This document shows, piece after piece, positions 32,444 to 39,185 of a DNA stretch of 39,185 nucleotides. The DNA lies in contig JAZKGQ010000030.1 of the NCBI GenBank assembly GCA_040385825.1, positions 1 to 39,185 of the forward strand, read 5' to 3'. The number at the start of each line of letters is the position of its first letter. The first letter of the stretch is position 1. The stretch comes from JANNNF01 sp040385825. Lineage in GTDB: Bacteria > Pseudomonadota > Alphaproteobacteria > Rhodobacterales > Rhodobacteraceae. Below the pieces are notes generated by a model. It was not told the DNA's origin. It saw only the letters and a list, made by a program, of their open reading frames with translations, and did not search any database. The translations under genes were made by a program, and so were the position numbers.

Positions 32444-33305
32444 TGTAGAGGCCCGCCCCCACGATGACCGCAATCCCGGCCCAGGTCAGCGCATTGGGGA
32501 AATCGCCGAAGATGGCATAGCCAAGCGCGACCGCTGCCACGATCTCCAGATAATGCAGCGGGGCCAGCGTGGCGGAGGGGGCGAATTTCAGGGCATAGGT
32601 CATGCAGATATGGCTGACCGCCGCCCAGAACCCGACCCCGAACAGCCACAGCCAGATCAGGCCCTGCGGCATCACCGGGTCCAGTGGTCCGATGCCCGAC
32701 CCGTCAAACCCCCACATCACCGGCAGGCACAGGGCAAGCCCGGTCCACGAGGTGTGAAACTGCATCGCCACCGGATGGGCCTTGGCGGCAATGGCGCGGG
32801 TGACAAGCATATAGGCCGCAAAGAAGAACGCGGTGCCAAGCGGCCACAGCGCCACCAGCCCGAAGGCCGCAAGCGAGGGCTGGATCACCAGCAAGGCCCC
32901 GCAGAACCCGACTGCCGAGGCCAGGATCCGGCGCGGGCCAACCTCGTCGCCAAAGATCAGATGACCCATGATCAGCAGGATGAACGGCTCCACGAAGGCA
33001 ATCGCCAGCGCGTCTGCCACCGGCATCACCACCAGACCGGACACGAAACTGAAGGTCGACAGGATCAGAAACACCGCCCGCAGCGTGATCAGCCCCAAGG
33101 CGCGCGGGGTCAGCCGCCAGTCGACCCGCATCAGCAGCAGGACCGGCAACATCAGCGCGCCCTGCACCAGAAACCGCGCGGTGGTGATCTGCCCGACCGG
33201 GCTGGCCGCCTGTGCCGCCAGTTTGGACGACACGTCCAGCATCGGGGCCAGCACGCAGAATGCCAGCATCAGGGCCACGCCGGGCAGGATGCGATCTTGG
33301 GTCAT
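32391..33305 (-). CDS. DMT-superfamily EamA transporter
   Basis: The 304-residue inner-membrane protein has about ten hydrophobic helices in two EamA repeats, with VGQITTARFLVQGALMLPVLLL in the first and AVSHICMTYALKFAPSATLAPLHYLEIVAAVALGYAIFGD in the second. The substrate is unknown; such carriers export or import metabolites. The ATG at 33305 follows a G-rich ribosome-binding site. Its stop lies within the convergent thiN gene. Confidence 0.9.
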   Translation of the reverse strand: MTQDRILPGVALMLAFCVLAPMLDVSSKLAAQAASPVGQITTARFLVQGALMLPVLLLMRVDWRLTPRALGLITLRAVFLILSTFSFVSGLVVMPVADALAIAFVEPFILLIMGHLIFGDEVGPRRILASAVGFCGALLVIQPSLAAFGLVALWPLGTAFFFAAYMLVTRAIAAKAHPVAMQFHTSWTGLALCLPVMWGFDGSGIGPLDPVMPQGLIWLWLFGVGFWAAVSHICMTYALKFAPSATLAPLHYLEIVAAVALGYAIFGDFPNALTWAGIAVIVGAGLYIIYRERLTARARPAMAG

Positions 33306-33394
33306 GCCCCCCCGCCTAGCAGCCGGACCGCCGGGGCGCGCGCCGGAAAACGGCATGGCGGCTTCGTTTCCGAAACAGGCAGGGCGGTTTGGGG

Positions 33395-35803
33395 TTACAG
33401 AAACTCGAAATCCGCCGCTGTCAGGCCTGACGGCAACAGCCCCGCGATCTCGATGCTGCCGCTGCCAAAGCTGATCAGGCTGCCCCCCGCCAGCAGGCTG
33501 ATCGACAGATCGCCAAAGGCCAGACCGCCGCCGAGGCGGATCAGATCGGTGCCCGCGTCAAAGCCGGTGATCGTGTCCTGGCCTGCGCCGGGGGCAAAGA
33601 CGAACACCTCGCGCAGCAAGTATTCGCCGCTGTCGGGGTCGGTCACCGGGGCCGCGCCGTGCAGGGCGTCATTGCCCGCGCCACCGTCAAATTCCACCAG
33701 CCACAGACCGGTGCCCGCGCCGCTGCCCGCCATCGCGGTCAGAGAGTCATTGCCATCGCCGCCGGTCAGGACTGCCGGCCCGGCAGCGGTCAGGCTGTCG
33801 TTGCCCACACCTCCGAACAGCAGGATCTGCGCCTGATCACCGGTATTGACGCCGATGATCACATCGTGCCCGGCCCCTCCGGTCGCCTGACCATAGGCCG
33901 CCGTCAGGGTCACAAGGTCATTGCCATCATCGCCCGAAGCCAGAATGTCACCCCCTGCAACGTCGGCCCCGGTCACCGACACCGTGTCATTGCCGATGCC
34001 GCCATAGGCGTTGGCGCTGCTGGCGAAAACCGTCAGCAGATCGGCATGGTTGCCGCCATAGACCAGCACCGAGGCGGCCATCACCTGCGGGTCCGCCTCT
34101 GTGCCGCCGATCACGGTCAGCATGTCATTGCCGCTGCCGCCGTCCACCCGGAAACCGTCGGTCGCAGCCCCGCTGCTTTGCGTCAGCGTGATGCGGTCAT
34201 TGCCCGCATCGCCCGCGACAAGGCGGGGGGTGGCAAGGCCGGTGCCTTCGACCGACCCCGTGATCACATCATTGCCGGAGCCGCCGTACAGGCTGGCGCG
34301 GTTTGCGGTCAGGGCCATGCTGTCATGCCCGCCGCCGCCGTTCAGCCGGGTCAGTCCGGTGACAGGGCCGGTCAGGATGATCTGGTCGGAAAAACGGCCA
34401 AGCGTCAGGCTGGCCATGCCCGACAGCACATCCCCCGCCGCCGCCCCTGCCCCGACCAGACTGTCCGCCCCCGTCAGCCGCAGCGCGGCCCCTGCGTTGA
34501 GGTAATCGACCACCGTGTCGGACAGGTTGCCCACCACAGTCTCTGCCCCGGCTCGGGGCCGCATCCGCCCGCCGGTGGCCAGAAACGCCACCTCGATCGT
34601 CAGGGCACCGCCGGTATAGGTGCTGGACACGCCCGACAGCCACAGGCGTTCCACCCCGGTCAGCACATCGCCCCGCGCATCGCCCGACGACAGCGCAGGA
34701 TCGCCCGCGTTGAACGCCACCGTGCCGTCATAGACCACGCTATCCACCCCCGCGCCGCCGGTCAGGCTGTCGGCGCCGCTGCCGCCATACAGGCTGTCAT
34801 TGCCGTCGCCGCCATCCAGCCTGTCGTCCGAAGTGCCGCCAAACAGGCTGTCCTCGCCCGCAGCGCCGGTCAGGCTGTCATTGCCCGCATCCCCGTGCAG
34901 CGCATCGCCGATGTTGCCGCCGGTCAGCGTGTCATTGCCGCTGCCGCCATAGAGCATGCCGCCCGTGGCCGACGGGTTGATTTCGGCCAGCGCCGCGGGG
35001 TCGTCCTCGTCGCCAGCGTACAGCAGATCATGCCCCGCCCCGCCGAACAGCTGATCCACGCCCTGATCGCCGTACAGACTGTCGGCCCCCGCGCCGCCAT
35101 GCAGGCTGTCATCGCCCAGATTGCCGTGAAACCGGGTGGCGGTGGCGGTGGCATAGGCCTCGTCATAGCCCAGACCCAGCAGATAGCCCTCGATCGAGAG
35201 GTAGACATCCCCCGCCACCTCGTCAGAGGAAGTGCCCATATCCACCAGATCCAGCCGCAGATTGTCGGCACTGTCGGCATAGGAGGCAAGGTCGGTGCCC
35301 GCCCCGCCATACAGACTGTCCTGACCAAGCCCCCCCGACAGCACGTCATCGCCTTGCCCGCCAAACAGCTGGTCATTGCCCGACAGGCCCCAGAGACTGT
35401 CATTGCCCGCGTCCCCCTCGGCCTGGTCCGCGCCCGATGTGCCGACAAACCCGTCATCATGGCCCGACAGGCGAAACCGTTCGACCGACACAAACACATC
35501 GCCCGCCGCATCGCCCAAGGACTGTGCAGGGGTGGTCAGGTCCAGCCAGACCGCCGTGGCCGCCAGTTGATAGGACAGGGTATCACTGCCCGACTGGCCA
35601 AAGATCATGTCCTCGCCCGCGCCGCCAAAGATCAGGTCATCGCCCGATCCGGCATAGAGGATGTCATCGCCCTCGGCCCCGTTCAGCGTGTCGTTGCCGT
35701 CAAAGCCGTACAGCAGATCATCCGCCGCAAGCCCTGCCACACTGTCGGCAAGCACGGTGCCATACAGCACATCGGGGTTCAGGGTGCCAAGAATGGGCGG
35801 CAT
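33395..35803 (-). CDS. RTX-repeat calcium-binding protein
   Basis: The 802-residue product consists of many RTX-type nonapeptides, of GGxGxDxLx form, such as GGAGEDMIFG and GGSGNDTLTGG; more than twenty can be counted by eye, in blocks separated by beta-rich spacers. These repeats bind calcium and fold outside the cell. There is no enzymatic domain and no N-terminal signal peptide, consistent with type I secretion by a C-terminal signal. The C-terminal stretch LISFGSGSIEIAGLLPSGLTAADFEFL is a plausible secretion signal. No type I transporter genes are near. The role could be surface layer, adhesin or matrix component. Confidence 0.92.
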   Translation of the reverse strand: MPPILGTLNPDVLYGTVLADSVAGLAADDLLYGFDGNDTLNGAEGDDILYAGSGDDLIFGGAGEDMIFGQSGSDTLSYQLAATAVWLDLTTPAQSLGDAAGDVFVSVERFRLSGHDDGFVGTSGADQAEGDAGNDSLWGLSGNDQLFGGQGDDVLSGGLGQDSLYGGAGTDLASYADSADNLRLDLVDMGTSSDEVAGDVYLSIEGYLLGLGYDEAYATATATRFHGNLGDDSLHGGAGADSLYGDQGVDQLFGGAGHDLLYAGDEDDPAALAEINPSATGGMLYGGSGNDTLTGGNIGDALHGDAGNDSLTGAAGEDSLFGGTSDDRLDGGDGNDSLYGGSGADSLTGGAGVDSVVYDGTVAFNAGDPALSSGDARGDVLTGVERLWLSGVSSTYTGGALTIEVAFLATGGRMRPRAGAETVVGNLSDTVVDYLNAGAALRLTGADSLVGAGAAAGDVLSGMASLTLGRFSDQIILTGPVTGLTRLNGGGGHDSMALTANRASLYGGSGNDVITGSVEGTGLATPRLVAGDAGNDRITLTQSSGAATDGFRVDGGSGNDMLTVIGGTEADPQVMAASVLVYGGNHADLLTVFASSANAYGGIGNDTVSVTGADVAGGDILASGDDGNDLVTLTAAYGQATGGAGHDVIIGVNTGDQAQILLFGGVGNDSLTAAGPAVLTGGDGNDSLTAMAGSGAGTGLWLVEFDGGAGNDALHGAAPVTDPDSGEYLLREVFVFAPGAGQDTITGFDAGTDLIRLGGGLAFGDLSISLLAGGSLISFGSGSIEIAGLLPSGLTAADFEFL

Positions 35804-35887
35804 GGCTACAACTCGCGTCTGGCGGGAATTGCGCAGACTCTATGCAGCCTTAACCCTGTGTAAAGCATATTCGCCCAAAACGGCGGT

Positions 35888-37267
35888 TCAGCAGTTGGGC
35901 ACGTTCACCGCAAGGCCGCCAAGCGAGGTTTCCTTGTACTTCTCGTGCATGTCGCGGCCGGTCTGGCGCATCGTCTCGATGCAGACATCAAGGCTGACAA
36001 GATGGATGCCGTCACCGCGCAGCGCCAGACTGGCCGCCGACACCGCCTTGATCGCCCCCAGCCCGTTGCGTTCGATGCAGGGCACCTGCACCAGACCTTT
36101 GACCGGGTCGCAGGTCATTCCCAGATGGTGTTCCAGCGCAATTTCCGCCGCGTTTTCCACTTGTTCGGGCGTGCCGCCCAGCACGGCCGCCAAGGCCGCT
36201 GCCGCCATCGCCGCCGCTGACCCCACCTCGGCCTGACAACCGCATTCCGCGCCCGAAATGCTGGCATTGTGCTTGACCAGCCCGCCAATCGCGGCGGCGG
36301 TCAGCATCATGTCGGGCACGCGGCTGATGCTGGCCCCCGGCACATGGTCCAGATAATAGCGGATCACCGCAGGCATCACGCCCGCAGCCCCGTTGGTCGG
36401 GGCCGTCACCACCTGACCGCCTGCCGCGTTTTCCTCGTTCACCGCCATGGCATAAAGGCTCATCCAGTCGTTGATCGTATGGGGCGGCGTCATGTTCAGC
36501 CCGCGTTCGGCCATCAGCGCGTCATGGATGCCCTTGGCGCGGCGGCGCACCTTCAGGCCACCGGGCAGGATGCCCGTGCCCTCCATCCCCCGGCTGATGC
36601 AGTCGGTCATCACTTGCCAAACCCGCATGATGCCGGTGTCAAGCTCATGCGCGGAACGGAACTTCAGCTCGTTCGCGCGTTTCATCGCGGCAATCGACAA
36701 ACCTGATGCTTTCGCCATCGTCAGCATTTCTTCGGCCGTCTCGAATGGATAGGGCACATCGGCGCGGGCGCGGGCGGCGGACCCGCCCTTGGCCTGCATC
36801 TCGGCGTCGGTCAGCACAAAGCCGCCGCCGATGGAATAGTAGGTTTCCTGCAAGATCACGTCGCCTTGCCCGTCGGTCGCCTTCAGGATCATGCCGTTGG
36901 CGTGACCGGGCAGGGCCGGGCCATAGTCGAACAGCAGATCGCGGCCGGGATCAAACGCCAGCACGCCAAGGCCGGGCGGGGTGATGGTGCGGGTCGCCTT
37001 GATCTGATCCAGCGTCAGTTCCGCTTTTTCGGCATCATAGGTGGCGGGTTCAAATCCGGCCAGACCAAGGATCGTGGCCCGGTCGGTCGCATGGCCGACC
37101 CCGGTAAAGGCCAGACTGCCATGCAGCGAGGCGCGCAGGCCATGCGCCTGAAACGGGCTGTGGCGCAGCAGGTCCAGAAACCGCGCCGCCGCCACCATCG
37201 GCCCCATGGTATGCGAGGAGGAAGGGCCGACCCCGATCTTGAACATGTCGAAAACCGAAAGAAACAT
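35888..37267 (-). CDS. sdaA: L-serine ammonia-lyase (iron-sulfur)
   Basis: This single-chain bacterial serine dehydratase turns serine into pyruvate and ammonia using a [4Fe-4S] cluster. The 459-residue product has the N-terminal FDMFKIGVGPSSSHTMGPM at 6-24. Conserved AGGQVVTAPTNGAAGVMP near 281-298 follows. The cluster cysteines lie in GAECGCQAEVG, HLGMTCDP and VPCIERNGL. AAGGA lies about ten bases before the ATG at 37267. A 16-bp tandem duplication begins at the ribosome-binding site. It stands alone between the RTX and GST genes. Confidence 0.96.
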   Translation of the reverse strand: MFLSVFDMFKIGVGPSSSHTMGPMVAAARFLDLLRHSPFQAHGLRASLHGSLAFTGVGHATDRATILGLAGFEPATYDAEKAELTLDQIKATRTITPPGLGVLAFDPGRDLLFDYGPALPGHANGMILKATDGQGDVILQETYYSIGGGFVLTDAEMQAKGGSAARARADVPYPFETAEEMLTMAKASGLSIAAMKRANELKFRSAHELDTGIMRVWQVMTDCISRGMEGTGILPGGLKVRRRAKGIHDALMAERGLNMTPPHTINDWMSLYAMAVNEENAAGGQVVTAPTNGAAGVMPAVIRYYLDHVPGASISRVPDMMLTAAAIGGLVKHNASISGAECGCQAEVGSAAAMAAAALAAVLGGTPEQVENAAEIALEHHLGMTCDPVKGLVQVPCIERNGLGAIKAVSAASLALRGDGIHLVSLDVCIETMRQTGRDMHEKYKETSLGGLAVNVPNC

Positions 37268-37280
37268 GAGCGCGCGTCCT

Positions 37281-37312
37281 TATGACCTGGCCCCAGTATG
37301 ACCTGGCCCCAG
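37281..37312. repeat. Perfect 16-bp tandem duplication upstream of sdaA
   Basis: TATGACCTGGCCCCAG is repeated head-to-tail at 37281-37296 and 37297-37312 without a mismatch. The first unit abuts the sdaA ribosome-binding site on the minus strand, so the duplication lies in the sdaA leader. Confidence 0.9.
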
Positions 37313-37372
37313 TGCTAGGGCCTGATGCGGGCATGGGCCAGCCTGAATACGACCCAGATCGGGGCAAAGGCG

Positions 37373-38008
37373 CTAAGGGGCGGTGAAGGGCGCGCGACCA
37401 AGGCCTTCATTTGCGGCAATGGCCGCGATTTGCGGCCGCTGCTCCAGCCTGCGGGCAAGGGCGGCAAGGTTGGGGAAATCCGCGACCCTGATGGCGAAGG
37501 CCGGATCGGCGGCAAACACCGCAATCCAGCGCAGAATGACCGCAATGTACAGGGTCAGGACCGAGACGCTGCTGCCAAGCGGGGCGCGGTCCAGATGGGA
37601 CAGCTGGTCGCGCAGACGGCTGTGGGCCGCGGCGATGGCAGCAGGGGCCGCAGCCTCGCCCGCCGGACGGTCAGGGTAGATCAGCGCCATCGCCGTGGGG
37701 TGCAAGGTGTTGGCGACAAACACGAACCACGCCATGAACGCGGCACGTTCAGGGCTGGTGGGGGCAGGGGCCAGCGCGCCATGCCGGTCGGCCAGCCACA
37801 GCAGGATGGCCCCGGTTTCAAAGATCGCCCCATCCGGAGTTTCCAGCACCGGCACCAGCCCGAAGGGGCTGATCGCGCGGTAGGCTGGGCTGTCCAGATC
37901 GCCGGCCTCGCGGTTCAGGGCGCGCAGGGCATGGGGCAGGCCCATTTCCGCCAGCGCCATGCGGATGATGGTCGATGCAGAATCGGGCATTGCGTGCAGC
38001 GTGTACAT
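37373..38008 (-). CDS. Glutathione S-transferase family protein
   Basis: The 211-residue protein has a GST N-terminal domain: MYTLHAMPDSASTIIRMALAE, then SPFGLVPVLETPDGAIFETGAILLWLAD, in which the cis-Pro VPVLE and the ES/ET turn bind glutathione. A helical C-terminal domain follows. The reaction is unknown. Two starts are possible: the ATG at 38008 has GGAGG five bases upstream and begins the first strand directly, while one four codons earlier (38020) has AAGGGG. I prefer 38008. Confidence 0.9.
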   Translation of the reverse strand: MYTLHAMPDSASTIIRMALAEMGLPHALRALNREAGDLDSPAYRAISPFGLVPVLETPDGAIFETGAILLWLADRHGALAPAPTSPERAAFMAWFVFVANTLHPTAMALIYPDRPAGEAAAPAAIAAAHSRLRDQLSHLDRAPLGSSVSVLTLYIAVILRWIAVFAADPAFAIRVADFPNLAALARRLEQRPQIAAIAANEGLGRAPFTAP

Positions 38009-38090
38009 TTCGGCCTCCATCGGGTGCCCCTTTACACATCCTTAACCCTGCCCCGGTCAAGCTGCGGCAAGGAACAAATGGAGAATCAGG

Positions 38091-38633
38091 ATGCCCTTGT
38101 TGGTGATCGTGGCGATCTTTGCCAGCCTTTTTGCCCTGACCGCACAGGCGCAGACGGTGCCCGAGGCGCTGGCCAGGCGGATCAAGGCCAATCCCGAACG
38201 TTTTGTCGACGGTGCGGCGACGCTGATCTTTGGCTTTGGCGGGCCGGACGGGCTTGATGCGGCGGGGGTGGAACGGTTCATCGCGCTGGAACGGGCGGGG
38301 GCGCGGGCGTCGGTGCTGCGCCGGTTGCTGGCCGCCGATCTGGATGGCGACGGGGCCGTTGCGGCGGATGAAATGCAGGTGGCGGCGGGGGCGGCCTCGG
38401 CCTCGCAGCGCGGGCGCATGCTGGGGCTGCTGGCGGGCGCGGATGCCGATGGCGATGGCGCGGCCAGCGGGGCCGAGATCACGGATTTCGCCGCCGCCGA
38501 AGCGCTGGAGGCGTTCGATGAGCTTCGCGCCCAGATGGCCCGCTCCGTGCTGGGATTTGACGGCAATGCCGACGGGCGGGTGACCCTGCCCGAGGTGCGG
38601 CGCGCGGTGGACCGGCTGGCCGATGCGGCCTGA
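38091..38633 (+). CDS. Periplasmic EF-hand protein
   Basis: The 180-residue product begins with a Sec signal peptide (LLVIVAIFASLFALTAQAQ, cleavage near residue 21). It carries at least two EF-hand loops, in DLDGDGAVAADE at about 84-95 and DADGDGAASGAE at about 117-128. A weaker, third-like site is DGNADGRVTLPE. It probably binds calcium in the periplasm; no partner is known. GGAG lies nine bases before the ATG at 38091. A weak hairpin (GGGCAA 38642-38647, TTGCCC 38655-38660) follows the stop. Confidence 0.85.
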   Translation: MPLLVIVAIFASLFALTAQAQTVPEALARRIKANPERFVDGAATLIFGFGGPDGLDAAGVERFIALERAGARASVLRRLLAADLDGDGAVAADEMQVAAGAASASQRGRMLGLLAGADADGDGAASGAEITDFAAAEALEAFDELRAQMARSVLGFDGNADGRVTLPEVRRAVDRLADAA

Positions 38634-38715
38634 CCGCGGGCGGGCAAGGCTCTTTTGCCCCTCGCACCCATTGCGGTGTTTGCTATAAGCGGGGGGCAAA
38701 ACAAGGAGACTGCCG

Positions 38716-39185
38716 ATGCCCGCCGATCTTTCCCCCATCGACAAGGCAAAATTCGTGGCGGCCAGGCGCGCGGTGGAATTTGTCGAAGATGGCATGAAGC
38801 TGGGGCTGGGCACCGGGTCCACCGCCGCCTGGATGGTGCGCTGTCTGGGCGAACGGGTGCGCGAAGAAGGCCTGCGGGTGATCGGGGTTCCGACCTCGAC
38901 CCGCACGGCGCAACTGGCGCGGCAGGTCGGCATCCAGATCGCCACGCTGGACGAGGTGAAATGGCTGGACCTGACCATCGACGGGGCCGATGAATTCGAC
39001 CCCGGCCTGAACCTGATCAAGGGCGGTGGCGCGGCGCTGTTGCAGGAAAAGATCGTGGCCACCGCCAGCGACCAGATGGTGGTGATTGCCGATGCCGCCA
39101 AGGAAGTGACGCAGCTTGGTGCCTTTCCGCTGCCGGTCGAGGTGATCCCCTTTGGCTGGCAGACCACCAAGGCGCTGATCGAGGA
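38716..39185 (+). CDS. rpiA: Ribose-5-phosphate isomerase A, cut by the window end
   Basis: The enzyme interconverts ribose 5-phosphate and ribulose 5-phosphate in the pentose phosphate pathway. About 156 residues are in the window. LGLGTGSTAAWMVRCLGERV (about 31-50), VPTSTRTAQLA and DGADEFDPGLNLIKGGGAALLQEKIVA (about 93-119) are the RpiA active-site segments. AAGGAG lies seven bases before the ATG. The gene continues past 39185. The assignment is clear despite the truncation. Confidence 0.95.
   Translation, partial: MPADLSPIDKAKFVAARRAVEFVEDGMKLGLGTGSTAAWMVRCLGERVREEGLRVIGVPTSTRTAQLARQVGIQIATLDEVKWLDLTIDGADEFDPGLNLIKGGGAALLQEKIVATASDQMVVIADAAKEVTQLGAFPLPVEVIPFGWQTTKALIE

Noticed and set aside
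33659..35863. 734-codon plus-strand open frame opposite the RTX protein
   Set aside because: The minus frame encodes regular GGxGxDxLx repeats; the opposite is an artefact of the repeated sequence.

Overview
The window is a GC-rich chromosomal segment of an alphaproteobacterium, most likely Rhodobacteraceae (Rhodobacter / Gemmobacter / Tabrizicola-like). The placement rests on several things seen together: a fused sulfate adenylyltransferase/APS kinase, the lgt - SAM-methyltransferase - pgeF operon, a putA without a DNA-binding domain facing an Lrp-type PutR, a bioMNY biotin transporter, DUF2842 and DUF6524 proteins, and intergenic repeats of the kind common in this family. No rRNA, tRNA, CRISPR array, prophage or intact insertion sequence was seen. 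Most of the window is ordinary chromosome; the accessory pieces are small.

Layout. 1-2.0 kb: a terminator, a palindromic repeat and sat-cysC (minus). 2.2-2.8 kb: a RelB/RelE-type toxin-antitoxin pair behind a palindromic operator. 2.9-4.6 kb: trxB (minus) divergent from an Lrp/AsnC regulator. 5.0-8.1 kb: a 66-residue conserved protein, then lgt, a MidA-like methyltransferase and pgeF in one tightly overlapping minus-strand operon. 8.2-9.7 kb: ubiK, then ecsC and doxX-like genes overlapping on the minus strand. 9.8-14.5 kb: putR divergent from putA, followed by a rhomboid protease. 14.6-16.0 kb: an inositol monophosphatase and an Stv-like protein. 16.2-18.0 kb: metR-like and metF, divergent around a well-formed MetR box. 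18.2-20.9 kb: aroQ, an ANL-type acyl-CoA ligase and a thiolase in one coupled operon. 21.0-23.2 kb: bioM, bioN and bioY on the opposite strand. 23.3-23.9 kb: an AT-rich orphan gene with a HEPN-like motif. 24-29 kb: secG-pyrG, DUF6524-VOC, and purA-DUF2842. 29.1-31.6 kb: a very long acidic Ala/Asp-rich protein. 31.7-39.2 kb: thiN, an EamA transporter, an RTX-repeat protein, sdaA, a GST, an EF-hand protein and the start of rpiA, cut by the window edge.

Themes. Sulfur and one-carbon metabolism (sat-cysC, trxB, metF), amino-acid catabolism (putA, sdaA) and nucleotide synthesis (pyrG, purA) supply the housekeeping content. The most interesting functional grouping is the acyl-CoA ligase plus thiolase pair converging on bioY. 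It resembles the ligase-thiolase-bioY association of the Bacillus yhfUTS operon, and here the thiolase has lost two of its canonical active-site residues.

A second, structural theme is a set of short perfect or near-perfect direct duplications (14-20 bp), at least five of them, sitting at or next to gene ends. They suggest recurrent slippage or local duplication in intergenic DNA.
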